64,000 nt of DNA, taken from the NCBI GenBank assembly GCA_947462335.1, contig OX381705.1, positions 45,150,175-45,214,174 of the forward strand, read 5' to 3'. Shown piece after piece: positions 1-14,134 of the stretch. Each line of letters starts with the position of its first letter. Positions within the stretch are counted from its first letter, which is position 1. Under the pieces are notes generated by a model. It saw nothing but the letters and a program-made list of their open reading frames with translations. It ran no database searches and was not told the DNA's origin. The position numbers and the translations under genes were made by a program. This DNA comes from Harmothoe impar. Taxonomy: Eukaryota; Annelida; Polychaeta; Phyllodocida; Polynoidae.

Positions 1-2164
1 TGAGCAACTCGCATAATCGTTCATTTACTGAAGTATTTAACCCGATCAATCCTGCAAGTTCATCTACTCGATCGACTCACTGTCAATTGAAATTGATACC
101 CGGGAAAACTTGGAAACATTCATCCCTGAAAATTTAACAATAAGCTAGTACTACTGCAGATGACATTGGGCCCAGACACACACGCTGGTTGGCCCCCATG
201 TGATCCCTGTGAGTTACACCTGAGATATCAGGCAAATAAAAGAACATTTGCTATCATTATTCGAAAATATGTGGCCACTGCTGTACCGGTATTGGGAAAG
301 AAGAATTCTGAAATACCGTCCAGATTCGACGACCGCAGTAGTATATATATATGCAACATAATCATCGAACCCTGTCCTAGTTTCCTGTATTCAATCACCA
401 GAGCAGCCAAAGAGCTTTACCCCGTAAAAGTCTGGCTTCACAGAGAGAAGTAGAATCACTGTAACTCTCAAATGGGAGTCCAGCCTCGATCACTGAGGTA
501 ACTCTCCCCAGTACTCTAAAGTGACTCCCAATCATGGGGAGTCATTATAGAGTTGCTATAGAGTCCTGCTATGTGTTTTACAATAGACTGCCCCACTATG
601 ACGAGTACTGTCCCTTATTAGCCCCACCCATTATCCCTAATGAGGACCATGTCCCACATTGCACTGTCCCATTTCAACAGGCCACCCTTAATGTATACCA
701 CATAGCACCCCACGTCAGACTGTCCCATTAGGACAGGTGCACATATGTATAGAGCCCACACACAATGGCTCGAGGGTATTATCACCAGTATATTGTTGTA
801 CCACGCCGCCCCATTGATCCACCTTCTCCCTATAAGGTAAAAGTAGGACATGGCCAGGACTCGGAGAGAGTAAAAAAATGACCCAGGCCGCTGTTTAATT
901 CGATTGGTGCATGGTTTTATCCCTAGGCCATGAAGATCAATATTTAGTGTGGAGAGCGTTGAGGGCTAGAGTGTGTGTTGGATGGGTGGGAGAGAAGCAG
1001 TGCCTGAGGCGACATGTGTTGGGCGTCTAGGGGAGATTGGGATGTAATCCGGGACCAAATAGCTGAAGTCAAACACCGTGGTAGGTCCACAGGGAGTGGC
1101 AGTCACCTTATCGGTTGGATCCCAGCAACACACACAGGCATACACGACCAAAAAACAAACTTCAGTGCGTTTTATACTGGGAGGGTGCATGTTACGCCAT
1201 TAAATGGTATCTGCAATAAACAGTGTGCCGAGGTCCCGGGTGCCTCTTTAGTCCTGGGTCCATAGAATTGAGCCCCCCTCCCCACTCACCTTCACCATCC
1301 TCACTTCAAGTTGACCTGTACATACAGATGATCGATTAGGTAGACTTACCAGGCTCATGGATTTTACCTGAACCACACCTGTAGCACCCCCTACCTACAA
1401 ACACACACAATGAACAAATAAAGGCATATTCTCTTAATACCACTAAACCATTCATCAAGCTGACACACTCCCAGACACAGCTCCTAAAAGCGTAGCGCCT
1501 GCCCACAGGGCACCATAAAACATCCCCACATTAATATTGATAGTCTTTTACCATAGAAGTTTTTATTCTTTGTTTTTCTAAATTGACCTTTTCACAAAAT
1601 CAGAAATCCACCTGTGCATGCTGTTGTGTCTCGGTTCTTGCGAGTACTTCTGATAGCTCATTCCAGAATCCATCCCCCCCCCCCCCCAGTGAAACCTCTC
1701 ACTCCCATGCCTTGGTTCCCAAAGATGCAGTGAAGATGACACCAGATATCATCCGGGATCCAGACCCATGTCCCCACTGCCTCCATCCCATTTGCAGTCA
1801 GCCTCATTGCACTTCTACCCCCACCCCCTCCCATCCCCTCTCCCAACACGCTCCTGCCCAGGGCGTCTCCAGGCGGCGTGTACTGCAGTGATTACCGGGA
1901 CCCGGCGCCAACTCACTCGGGCCGTCTGCCACCAGACGCCGGGGCCTAGTCATGCAGAGCGACTCTGAGCCACTCCCTTAATAAGGTAGGCATTATTCCT
2001 CATATAGGGCTTGGTAGTCAAGCCACTGATTCCCCAGCGTCTCCGACACCCTCAAGATTGTCCAACGTCTTACAGGGACTGCCACATACGTGTACAGGCA
2101 ATAAAATACTGGTACTCAGTGTTTCAGCACCTCACACCGCCATATCCATCCTCCTAAAAGTTAA
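1..2164. other. Non-coding sequence, presumed RALBP1 intron
   Basis: No supported exon on either strand. A poly-C run lies near 1673-1687. Short ORFs here lack family pattern and splice sites. Confidence 0.5.
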
Positions 2165-3527
2165 CAGGGCTGGGCATGTTGTGATATGCTGGAGCAAACC
2201 TAGAAATCTTTGGAGCAAACAAATTTCAGACAGGCACACATTAACTACTGTAGATTTGTATGTGACGAGGGACACCCCCCCTCCCCCTACCCCCCCTACC
2301 CCCGACAAAACCCTCTCCTTGAGGTTAATTTTGGGTATGAAATAGAGGAGAATTTCGATATTTCTATCTTTAGGTTTGGTGTACTCTGAGGGGTTTAGAT
2401 TTGTACATTCTACCATGGAGCTACAGAGTAGGCTACACTCCATGATTCTACTTTGGGCTACCAGAAAAAAACACTTTAGAATGGTGCATTCAGAGAATTT
2501 GTGGACACATTGTTTCAGGAAAGTTTTGAAATCCTACTTTTAGATTGGTGTTTTATATAAACTTTTGGGGGCATGTTGCTCCACTAGGAAAACATTGGAT
2601 TTATATTTTTAGAATGGTATATTCTGAGGGGTTTGGGAACATAATGCTCACCCAGGATTTGAAACTTCTACCTTTTAGATGGATGAATTATGATGGTTTG
2701 GGGAGCATGCCGTTATAGGAAAATTTAGAAATTTAACCTACCGTATGCGATGTAATAAGCGCACACCCCCTAATAAGCGCACACCCCCCGTTTTTGGCCG
2801 AATTTTATACTAGAAATAACCAAAAATATCTCAATTTTTGACCCCAATTAAACTCTTAACTATTAAAAGGTGTCCATAATAATTGTTTAAGCGCACTGTG
2901 CGCTTATTACGTCGAATACGGTATATGTTAACTTCTAAAGATGTATTCTGATCATTTTGGAAGCATGTTGCTCTAGGAAAACTTTGAACACCTACCTTTA
3001 GGTTAGTGCATTTTGTGGTGTTGGGGGCATTTTGTCCCAAGAGAATTTTCTAATTCTATCTGTGGATTGGTACATTTTGAGAGGATTGTGAGACAATATT
3101 CCAAGAAATTTGAGAAAATTTACTTCAGATCGGTGTATAGTTTGTAGCATCTGTTTGTAGGCATGTTGCTCCAAAGAATATGGGCATTTTACTTTCAGAT
3201 TGTAGGCATATTGCTCAGGGAAAATTTTGGAATTCCACCTTCAGATTGGTGTATCATGAGGGGTTAGGGGTGAATAGAGCCAAGGGAAAAAAAGAAACAC
3301 CAATATCAGGTGGGTGTACATGTACATCAATGCTGAGGGGTTTAGGGAAATATTGCACTGTGAACACTGTGAAATCTATTGAAATGGTCATAACTTTGGT
3401 TCTAATTGGAATATTTACAAAATTCTTTCAGCTCCAGAAAGCCCAGACTCTCCCTAATGTCCCTGTCGCATTTTCCAAGACCCCTGTCGCACATTTTTTG
3501 CGACATTGCGACAGCTGCCCAGCCCTG
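2165..3527. mobile_element. 1.36-kb non-autonomous DNA transposon (TIR CAGGGCTGGGCA)
   Basis: Perfect 12-bp terminal inverted repeats CAGGGCTGGGCA (2165-2176) and TGCCCAGCCCTG (3516-3527) are flanked directly by AGTTAA on both sides (2159-2164 and 3528-3533). The CAGGG terminus is hAT-like, but a 6-bp duplication is shorter than the usual 8, so the superfamily is unsure. The interior is a degenerate tandem array (units of about 75-80 bp with 'GAGGGGTTTGG' and 'CATGTTGCTC' cores) with no transposase. A second MITE is nested at 2741-2921. Confidence 0.7.
2741..2921. mobile_element. TA-flanked MITE, family CCGTATTCGACGTAATAAGCGC (copy 1)
   Basis: 181 bp with imperfect TIRs (CCGTATGCGATGTAATAAGCGC at left, GCGCTTATTACGTCGAATACGG at right) and TA on each side. 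It interrupts the internal array of the 2165-3527 element, so it is younger than that element. A TA duplication suggests Tc1/mariner-type mobilisation. Confidence 0.75.
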
Positions 3528-3533
3528 AGTTAA

Positions 3534-4686
3534 AGGGCCATCGTCCAACCTCTCTTGTCATTTCTGGCGCCAGGCCTGTAGGCATAGCTAGCTTACAGCC
3601 CTGCGAACTGCTCCAGTGACTGCTAGCCCCTTCTGTACAAAATCAGCGTCCCTATTTACCCTCCAGCTACTTCAAGTACAAATACATGTACAGGAGATCC
3701 TTGTCGTAGAGAAGTTTGGAGCAAGTGCATGAAGCACACAATATGCGTACCTCCAGACCTGGAGGACACAGCGTTATATACATGTAATCAAATATGCTAT
3801 ATGTTCTGGAGCATGTCACCGATAGGTATTAGTAAATGTGTGTATAGAATTGTTAACACCAGCAGTAGGGAAAACATGTGCATTCCCCATAATACGTGTT
3901 GGCAGTTTACAAGTTCTCGATCTATACATGTTTAATTAATAAAACATGAAAATGGCCAGACAGACACACAAGGCAATTTCACATCTCACGAGTGGAGGTT
4001 TAATCAATTCGGAATTGCCAGAGTAGAGAAATACTAGTGTACCATAGCATAAGAGCATATAATATCCCTACCTGGTTCCGAGGCAATACATGATGAGTGC
4101 TAAAGGTAATTTCTTTTGATCCTCACAGGTAACGTGTGTGTATAGACAGGTAAACGGCACTGTGTCAGTAAGTACCCATCCTCCAGTGTACAACGTGCAC
4201 GTATCCCATGTTTCTAGCACAAGGCTTACTCCAGGGTAGTACCAGTTACTAAGGTAGATGTCACAAATACCGAGAGGGTGCTATAACCGTCATATAATGA
4301 TTATATCCTATTGACGGAAACCACAAGCCACATCCTTATCATAAGTTATCACCATATCAGGTGTTAGATCAGCAGGCAGTTGGAGTGTTATCAGTTGTTG
4401 TAGAGGAGGCATTAGTACCACAGTGATGGGCGGTCACTCCAGTATCTATCTACTCCAGTCCTATATTCCTCCTGGGTTGTGTTGTAGTCCAGGTGCATTG
4501 TGCACTACACTATGTGACCAGGAGGAGGGGCCCTATACACTGACACCGTGTACACACCTTAATGCAGATGGCTCTCCATGTGTGGTCTATCTATGAACAC
4601 ACACTCCTCCTGGGTGTCCTCTTCCTTTACTAGCCTTTCTCCTACTGCCTCTGCGGCTACCGACGCCTCTAATCCTACACACTCCC

Positions 4687-4719
<33 letters not shown>

Positions 4720-7700
4720 TTCCACACCACCGCTGTCCCGACGCTTACAGCGCTGAAGGTGCTTCTCCCACCAGGCGTCAACCACACATCCCCCTTACAC
4801 AGGGTGCCTCCTCCATAATCCTCCACGCTCTAAATACCTGCACATAGCACAGCCAGAAAAAAATGCCCATGGGTAGACAGGCTGTTTCAGTCTTTAGCTA
4901 TCCATCGAGGGAAAGCAGTGGGGAGAGGCTCCAAAACAGTGCTACTACTACAAGACGTCAGCATGGTCACATGTTTACTTGTACTCAGAGCTCTCCCTAT
5001 TGGTCACTAGGTGACGTGCTGGTTGGTGCTTACAACCCTGGAGGAGTGGGGGATAGGGGTGGGACAGTTAACAGTGCACTGCGGTGGGGTGTGGTGCCTG
5101 TGCTGAAGGTATTGATGGTACATGTATGTGGTGGGGGTTTAGAGATCTGTCACTGTACCCATGACAACTGCACGGGTCAAAACAAGTCTGTCCTTGTCGT
5201 TACCGATTAGTGGTAAGTGTGTGCTGTGGTGATGGCCATGTAGACATACCGATGTAAGCGTGTTGGATCCAGATCAGAGACAGCAGACACTAGACCGGCC
5301 ACCATGGATATGGATTTATCTTATATTTCTACGCTGTAACCTCACCGTTTTGATGCATATATAGAAACTCAGGAAGCTACATCAAAGGTTCACTCAGTGG
5401 GTCACTGTCATCATTCCACTCACCCTGCTGCCCAACCTATGAAGAATGATGCAAGTGCATCTCATTTTCACGAATCTTTTTCGATATAGAATGTACATGT
5501 ATATACATTGTAGCATGGTACTATTTCATGGAGACCACTTTAGAGAAGTGGGGCTGTGCAGACTGTAGATGTAAGTGTACGTCTGGAGCGTGAGATGCAT
5601 CAATAAAAACTTGCAACATTGTTTGAAATAGTCCATACATCAAGAACAAGTAACTTTTGAATTTTGATCCTTGCATAGCGGTTCCTATATATAGACTTCC
5701 TATAGCGGTTCAGCATATGATCCGTGTGTCATTCTATTTCATGTGTCATTCTATTTTATGTATTTTATTGCAATATGTCCTTATTTGTGATGAGATGATA
5801 TTTAATTATTGTGGTATCACGAAAAAATATGGCTTATTAACATGCTAACAGCATTTGCCTATGTTCTAGTTCGAGAGCCTGGATTGTAATCTTGGGATCT
5901 AGTTTGGATCGTCCCTTCTACAATGTAGTTAACTTGACTGACTGGGTAGTACTGACTAGTACTATCAATCCGGGCAGGCACAATGCACTAATAGTAATAC
6001 AGCAAAGTCCATGTATGTCCATAATGCACGGTGTCTATCACCAGATGCTACATGACCACAGGAGGTAGATGACAGACGCCCGGCCACAAGACACATGGCA
6101 CTGCTGTGCTGCCAGCCTGTCACCACAGAGACAGGCAGGGTCACGGAAAGGCAACACGCTGCCCAAACAACACCTTCCACTCCATACCAGCTGAGCACTG
6201 GCCGCGCCTAATGCAATAAAACACTTTCCCTTCTGTCTTTCCTGACTTGGGCAAAAAATGTGCTATACACTTAAACCGAACAGACACGCGTTGAGAGTCA
6301 GAACACAAGTCATTATGTTCACCAGTCACACCTCTGTTTATGTAAATGACCAGGCCTGGCCGGGTGAACTGAATATGAACCAGCTCCCTAGCGACAAAAG
6401 GGTTAAAATCCAACATTCCAATGTAGAACAGATATCCACTCATAAATAAATTCTGCCTGGCTTGCCTTTCGACAGACTATAACATACCATGTTTTATGTT
6501 CTGCACCATTTACTGGGATTTTTTACTACCCTTGTGCCGTAATTTTGTCATTAAGTAAAATGTTCAGGGGGATAAAAAAGGAAAACCAGATGACAAGTGG
6601 TACTAGTCGTGGAGAGGCGTTTTCCAGGGGCGACAGCTGTCGCTGAATTGGTCCTCTGTGCGCTCGAGTGCACGTGCCACTACTATGGATGATCGGTTAC
6701 ATCTATAGATCACGCCTGTCCTATCTAGACTGACACCTGGGTCTCCCTGGTAATAAGTATGGCACAAAATATTCAATATTGTCATAACTATATTGTGGTT
6801 GTCATACAAGTAAGATTAAGGATCATAACGGTAGCATGGTTATCCAAGACAGAGGGTCCCCCCCCCCCCCCCACTGAGGTCGAAAAGTCGCCGACATTAA
6901 GGGGTCCAGGTCGAAAAGTCGCTTTTTGGAACCTTTATTCTATTGTAAATGTTGTTCAAAAGTCGCCAGGTCGCTTATATTATTGCTTTGGGTCGGAAGT
7001 CGCCTCCAAAACAGACCAGATCGCCAGGTCGCTTTTGACCCATCTGGAGCCACAAGACAGACAGAGAAGCAAAAAAAAAACCTTCTTCTCCTCATTAAAA
7101 TTCCTTAATCATTTTGGCTGATACGTTTGATATGTGAAGATGTTTCACATAACTTACCACCAGTAACAGTTGTAAGATTAATGTTAGGCCACTCCAAATA
7201 ATATCCTTGTTTCTCATCACCAAGCCCTGACAAAAGTGACGAGGGCGTTTTGTGTTTTTTTGGGTTTTTTTTGGCTAGTGACCAAAATGGGTGGGTAAAT
7301 TTGGATCTTTGGCTAGCTAAATTCATATTTCAGCAATCAATATATTACGGATTAGCAAACGTTGTAAATTTTTAATATGCATATTTTCCCTAGCTCATTG
7401 GATCCGCAACACTGTAAGCTTTCATTTGATACCAAATATGTCCATATTTTCCCATTTATAATCATTGTTTTCAACTGAAAATTGCAACAACAAAAATTAT
7501 GAGATACAAGTATATTATTTGGAGTGGCCTTATGTTATACTTTGAATAAGGCCCATATGGGCAGTACAAACCTCCTACGACTAGTCTTTACAGGGGCCAT
7601 CTCCCAACACATGGCTGGGTGTGGAACCTATTCTTCAGTTTACACATTGAGAGCTCAAGGCATCAGATAACAGATTGAAATGATGTTTCCTCATTGTGGC

Positions 7701-10458
7701 AATGCCCCTCATTTTATGGTCTCTTCCTAAAGGATCGTGAATGGTAACGATTGCCATCTTATGACTGCTTATATTGTGCTGCCAAAACATGCTTGCTCTG
7801 CTCTGTTGTAAACTGAAACCCCTCTCTTCTCCAAATACAGCACCCCATGTGCATGCCACTCTCCCGACCACACCAATATGGGCGCTGTGAGCAGCCCGGG
7901 GCGTCTACAAGGGGCAAGCACCAAGGTGCCAAGTCTCGGGCCGAGTCATCCATCTTTGGCTCTGTAGGAGACAGGGGACTGTGGGCGGCCATGGCCCCAG
8001 CTCTCAGCAAGATGACTGAACCAGCCGCTAACATCCCCAACAGCCACATTATTTATCACCATATACACAAGACAAATTATGGTGGACAAGCACACATTGC
8101 CATGACGCAGGGTCAGATGCTAAAGGGTGGCTTCTGCCAGAAAGCATCTACAAATGCTGGTGTCGTATTTCGGCTGCAATCTTATCGTTTGTGGCTAGGC
8201 ACAGCAATATGAAGCAGGGTAGCATTTGTTTTGACATGCAGTAAAGAAAGAACGCCTGTATACCATACGTCCCTACCTTGCTTCGCACATTTTTTTACCG
8301 GGAAATATGATATCGGGTCCCAGGTTCACATGGAGTAGATCCTGTGACGTATAGGACGCTGCTGATTGGTTCATTGCGTGAGAGCAGCACTGCCTCTGGG
8401 CAGGGATGGCCATCATTATATCATAAGATGGGGCACTGTACTGGGGGATGCAGCGGGACTGTGTTAGGAGATAGTAACAGAGGCAGTATGGCCTCAATGA
8501 ACACCCTATTAGTGCTGCTTGGTTGGGTTTACTGCCCCACATTTATGGGCAGCAGGGAAGTAGGGCCTCTTGTTCGTGCTACTGTTTCATTATATCAGTT
8601 TAGAAAATGATTAAATACAGTTGGCAGGATCATATTGCCTTTTCCAAACTACATGTACAACAAAACATGGGATATGAAATATTACGAAATCACCCGGCTT
8701 TCTAATGATATACCATTTCAACAACACCTACCGCCACAATACATCTATAAAACAAATGCTGTAAGCTTCGCTTCACAGAATAACGGGCAGATGAGGGTTA
8801 ACCAGGCCGTATCGTACTTTATTATGTTATGCATGAATACAGCCATACCCAGTTGAGTTGCTGGTGAGTAACCCGCCAGTGGTACATCCATGCTGGCATA
8901 CATTACGCCGATCCCATCTAGTTGATCCACTCCCAAAAGGTCGTCATGATGCATAAAATGCAGCACTGGCGAGGAACTCACGATTAATTAAAGCACTATG
9001 CAGTCCTAAAAGGGTTGACCGATAAAAGCAGATTTTCTAGACTCTGCGTGCCAAGCTGCTCTGAGTACTGACACTCGGGCCCCCAGAAGGACTCCATCCC
9101 TGGGTGTTTCCACATGGCTGCCCTCTCTGTGCTGGATAATACCACGTCCACCCCAGCCGCCTCATTATCACGCCCATCGAGTGTCCTGATTAAACCATGT
9201 GAAAACAGGCTGCATCCATGACCTGCTTGCCACAGGCCCCTGGCAGCTTTAGTGGCTCTGTGCGATAGGATGGATGGATGGTGGGAAAGTCAGGCAGACA
9301 GGCAAGAAAGAATTGTGTTCCCCAGTTTCATTCTACTATGTATTTATTTCTATATAAATGGTGTGGCCTGATCATTTAAGTTGTAACCGTTTGCTATTAT
9401 AGGTGCTAGGTATTATATTTAGTGCTACGATATCAAATCGCAATCACCAATGAGGACCCCTCCTTTGTTGCCTAGCATCGAAACCGTTTTATCAAACCAT
9501 GGACCTCAAATTAGGAATATCACTCAAAGGAGACAGGGAGTGTTTCCTGTAAATATCCATAATATATTCTGGTTCTTTGTCTTACTGCTATTGTTTGCAA
9601 TTATATATAGTGCAGCCGTTGAAAAAAAATCCCTGGTGACAAAGTAATGGTGGCTGTGGAGAGAACTTACAAAATAAGTCAGCAGTGTACCCAGGCATTA
9701 GATGGTGGTGGTGACACTGGTAAGCCATCTGGTGGCTCTGTAGAGAACTATGTAGTGCGAGATGAAGACACTTAGCAGGCTGTATGAGGTAAAGGTAGAC
9801 TGGCATGCCTGATCCCGCGTACCTAGAGTGGGAACGCTAGTGGGAGTGGCCTGGGCAGGTAGTCCAGCCTAAGGTAAAGGCAGCACCTCGGAGTTGTCTT
9901 CCTTTATCAGTACACTCGGATCAAATAAAATACACACCTAGGATTTGCTTTAATAGACGGTAGCCAGTGTAATCACGGACGCAAATAGATATAGATATGT
10001 ATATATATACATTATTTCATTGGTATAATGAATGCTGTGGATTGGCGCATCTTTCGTTCAGCTGTAGGGTAGGTTCACCATAAGTCGACCCTACCCGTCA
10101 CAGTTTTTCGTGACCATTACCACATGCTTCATTATGTCAAGTAAAACCACTATTGGATCACACCTGTTGTAATAGACATTGGGAGATGGTCCAAAGGTTT
10201 CAATTCATCATGTTTGATAATTTCATATATCAATATTATATGCAGATTATTGCCCCTATACTTGAAAATCTCATGTGGTCTATTTTCACTCAATGTTGAC
10301 CAAAATTAACCTAGAGTCGACCACTCTTATCTCAATGAAAACAATAAGAATTGTTTCAAATTCACATCTAGATGAACTGAATTTATTCAAAAAAAATGTT
10401 CGAAAAATATAGCATCCAGCTCTACATCATTAGTATAGTAACAGCTTTGTGTACTAGA
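3534..10458. other. Non-coding sequence, presumed RALBP1 intron
   Basis: No exon supported. It contains a CTG triplet run at 4688-4718, a poly-C run near 6859-6872 followed by short reiterations of the words GTCGAAAAGTCGC and CCAGGTCGCTT (6880-7060), and low-complexity T/A runs. Nothing else is recognised. Confidence 0.5.
4688..4718. repeat. (CTG)n microsatellite
   Basis: About ten uninterrupted CTG triplets. They create apparent poly-Cys or poly-Ala ORFs that are not genes. Confidence 0.9.
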
Positions 10459-10525
10459 AGAGTGTGCCTTGGCATAATAGGCAACATATATGTACCGTAT
10501 ATTATGTAATATTGCCTTTCACTAA

Positions 10526-10945
10526 AATTTCACTTTTTTTTGCGCTTTTAAACTTTTTTCTCACCAAATCGGGTGTTTTTAGGCAAATTTCACTTTTTTT
10601 ACAATTTCGAACTTTTTTCTCACCAAATCGGGTGTTTTTAGGCAAATTTCACTTTTTTCCGATTTCGGACTTTTTTCTCCCCAAAGCGGGTGTTTTTAGG
10701 CAAATTTCACTTTTTTGCGATTTCGAACTTTTTTCTCGCCAAATCAGGTGTTTTTAGGCAAATTTCATATTTTTGCGATTTCGTACTTTTTTCTCGCCAA
10801 ATCGGGTGTTTTTAAGGCAAATTTCACTTTTTTGCAATTTCGAACTTTTTTCTCGCCAAATCGGGTGTTTTTAGGCAAATTTCGCCTTTTTTGCAATTTC
10901 GGACTTTTTTCTCACCAAATCAGGTGTTTTTAGGCAAATTTCACC
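10526..10945. repeat. 58-61-bp minisatellite, about seven units
   Basis: Units share GGGTGTTTTTAGGCAAATTT and then a T-rich stretch with GATTTCGAAC. The same unit occurs in reverse orientation at 38685-38830. The Phe-rich ORFs here are repeat translation, not genes. Confidence 0.88.
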
Positions 10946-11599
10946 TTGTTGAAATTTGAACGCGATGTACACATATGTCCTACCCCCCCCCCCCCTCCAA
11001 CACACACACACACAGGCAGTGGCCGCTGCCGTGTCCAGAAACAAGGCAGGGTAACAGAGTGCACTGCCAGGAATGACTGACCTTCACCTTGTTTTGCAAA
11101 AACAATTCACCAATATAATACAATACAGGTCAGTTATGTAATCCACCTACTTGACAGCTGCTTGCCAGACATGCTGGCATATAGCCAGACATGCTGGCAT
11201 ATACATATGCAAAGATCAACAGCTACAAATTCACCTAAATACAAAATATTCCAACTTACATTTTTAAGAAATGATAATGCCCCAATCTTAACTCGCTACT
11301 GTAAAAGAATCTAAGCAGTATCTATTTAGGAAAGGTGTATAAAATGAGCACAAAAAATACTGAATCCATGACCATGCTCCCCATAGGCTGCAGTGCTATA
11401 GCAGTGATTTACACCAAAAATATACAGCAGTCCAACATTATAGCACTCCAATGCACTATATGGATATATATCTAAAACTGGACATCGACATCCATGTAAC
11501 AGAAAGCTATATTTATTAGAAGTAGAAATCCATGAATATCTATATGAAGGAGAACACCATGTTCATGCCTATATGTCTGTGTGTATGTTCATTTCGAAA

Positions 11600-12660
11600 T
11601 TCAAGATTGCAACCATTGATTGAATGCCACCATGCTTTCAATGTAATCTTGAATTGCAGTTGCAGTAGTTTGATACTAATAAAAAAAAATCTATTCTATT
11701 TTTCTTTCATGAACAGTTGGCATCCCATAGATTCAAGATGGCTATCACTTATTGAATGTCCCGATGCTTGAAATGCAATCTTGACTTGTAGTTGCATTAA
11801 TTTGATACTATCAAAAAAACAAATCCTATTTGATTTTTCCTTCATTCAACCCATTCAAGATGGCTACCATTTACTAAATGCCACAATGCTTTCAGTGCAA
11901 TGAAGAATTGTAGTTGCATTAATTTGATATCTATATAAGAACATTTCTATTTGATACCTTTTTCAAACACAGTTGGCACCCCATAGGTTTAGGATGGCCA
12001 CCATTCATTGAATGCCACAATGCTTTAAATGCAATCTTGAAATGTAGTTGCATTAATTTTAAACTGTTAAAAACATCCAATTTAGTTGTTTTTTTCATGA
12101 AGAGTTGGCACCCCATAGGTTCAAGATGGCCACCAATCATTGAATGCCATAATGCTTAAATGCAATCTTGAGTTGCTGTTGCATTAATTTGATTCTTAAA
12201 AAAAAAACTTTCTTTTTTTTCCTTTCATGAACAGTTGGCACCCCATACATTCAAGGTGGCTACCAGTCATTGCATGCCACAATGCTATAAGTGCAATCAC
12301 AAATTGTAGTTGCATTAATCTGATACTAATAAAAAAACTAATTCTATTCTTTTTTTTATTTATGAACAGTTGGCACCCCATATATTTAAGATGACTACCA
12401 TTCATTGAATGCCCCGATGCTTGAAATGCAATCTCGAATTGTAGTTGCATCAATTTAATGCTAATAAAAAACAAATTCTTATCAATTTTTCTTTCATGAA
12501 TAGTTGGCACCCCATAAGGTGGCCACCATTCATATTAATGCAAATAGAATGCTTTAAGTGCTATCACGACTTGTAGTTGCATTAATCTGATACTAAAAAA
12601 AAAAAAATCTATTTGAATTTTCTTTCATGAACAGTTGGCACCCCATAAATTAAAAATGCA
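11600..12660. repeat. About 130-bp satellite, eight degenerate units
   Basis: Units recur near 11622, 11754, 11877, 12010, 12142, 12272, 12406 and 12535, with words such as GAATGCCACAATGC, TTGTAGTTGCATTAAT and CAGTTGGCACCCCATA. Confidence 0.85.
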
Positions 12661-12873
12661 CCCAGCACCCAGGTCAACAGCTATATACAGACACGTGTAC
12701 CTCCCCTGCCTGTTCTCCTTCAATGCACAGTGAAGAGGGTGGGAGGGGGTGACCATCAACAGTGCATAAACACTTTGATTGGATGACAATGCAGTTTTTA
12801 TATTACAACCTAAATTTGTGCAACGAAAATCATCAAGAAATACTAAGTATTTTTTCCAAAGAATAGCTTTTCT

Positions 12874-13243
12874 AGAATGGCTCGGTATTCAGGAATCCTA
12901 CTGCGAATAAAAAAATGTCAAATTCTAATTCTAAATACCTGAAAATTGAGAAATGCTGACGTTCACGGGTTATGTAGGAAATGTACTAAAAACAGCAAAA
13001 AAGGGCAACAAAACCCTAATTTTCTCAAAAACTGTTCAGTAGGATTTTTTCTAACTGAGGTTCCACTGTTTTCTACCCTCATATTACACATTGGCATAGA
13101 GAATATATTGACACCTAGTCAGGATTTTGCGCTAGGAGCAATCTGTGAGGCGAAAAACAGCCAAAATGAGCCACTGGTCTGAAGTATAAAACTGGGCATC
13201 GATCACTATAGAGCTACAAAGAGACAGAGAATCGATGTCCAGT
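12874..13243. repeat. 370-bp dispersed module, copy 1
   Basis: Inverted relative of 38043-38413, highly similar throughout. It ends in a 54-bp hairpin-like sequence with ACTGGGCATCGAT and ATCGATGTCCAGT arms. Confidence 0.85.
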
Positions 13244-14134
13244 AAAAACAGCTGATTTTGCCACAAGATCATGAACTACGACAAAACTATAAACCAAATC
13301 ATTTCAAGCTGAACCAAAAAGATAGCTGAACATGTTGAGCACAGAATGGTCTGGAGATAAATTGAAAAATGTCTTTTCATCAATGAGTATTTTGATGAAC
13401 CAACACACCATATCACGGCAATCTGACTCACAGAGGACTGACTACATAAGAGAGTGCCTATCTATAGCACTATAGCACTACAGCTCACCAAGGCACACTC
13501 TAATTATTTAGGTTCATTATTCTCCCAATACAGGTATATTTTCTTAGACTTTGGAGCTTTTGAAAAGTAGGTATAAAAGTAGCATTCCTCACAGAATGAC
13601 CATTGTCAAAGGGTTACTGCTTACACCTTGTATATTGAGGTCGTCTTATGGTGAAATTCTGGTCGATTCATGGTGAAATTAGAAGGTGCTAGCTTATGGG
13701 CCCTACTTTTTGAGAAAATTAATGTTTTATTTCAAGAAAAAGTAATTTATGTTCAAAAGATGTGTACAAACATTGATTGAAATGCATGATTAACTAGCAG
13801 CAAAGTCAAATATTTATGAAGAATTTCCATTTTGTGTGGAGTCAAAACAGGTCATACACCCTCACTTCTGCAATATGTATTCATATGAAAAAATGATATT
13901 GGTGAAAAATATTGATGCTATGCAGATCATGAACACTTCAACTTATAATTCAAATAGCATGTGTACCCCAATGTAGCACAGGATAGAGGCAGGTTGGTGC
14001 TATAGGTGGTCGACTTATGGTATGTGGTCGGAAATAGGTGAGCTTACCCTAATAGAAGTACAATGCACATACGCCTATTACCTAAAACGGACCTCTTTTT
14101 GGAAAGAAAGGTCAACCTGTATGTACAAAAAGTA

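Larger units (their letters stand above)
10459..13501. mobile_element. 3.0-kb TIR element carrying two internal satellites
   Basis: Perfect 14-bp inverted ends AGAGTGTGCCTTGG (10459-10472) and CCAAGGCACACTCT (13488-13501). No clear target-site duplication. Inside are a 58-61-bp tandem array (10526-10945), an about 130-bp tandem array (11600-12660) and a 370-bp module (12874-13243) that also occurs inverted at 38043-38413. No transposase ORF is visible, so this is a non-autonomous element. The TIR pairing over 3 kb could be chance but is supported by the related copy at 38 kb. Confidence 0.5.

Noticed and set aside
2132..2443. 103-codon - strand frame
   Set aside because: Falls inside the degenerate array of a transposon and includes a C-run translated as Gly; no family pattern.
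4578..4847. Cys-rich (+) or Ala-rich (-) peptides
   Set aside because: Generated by a (CTG)n tract; no supporting exon signals.
10464..10933. Phe-rich frames of 72-97 codons
   Set aside because: Product of the T-rich 60-bp minisatellite.
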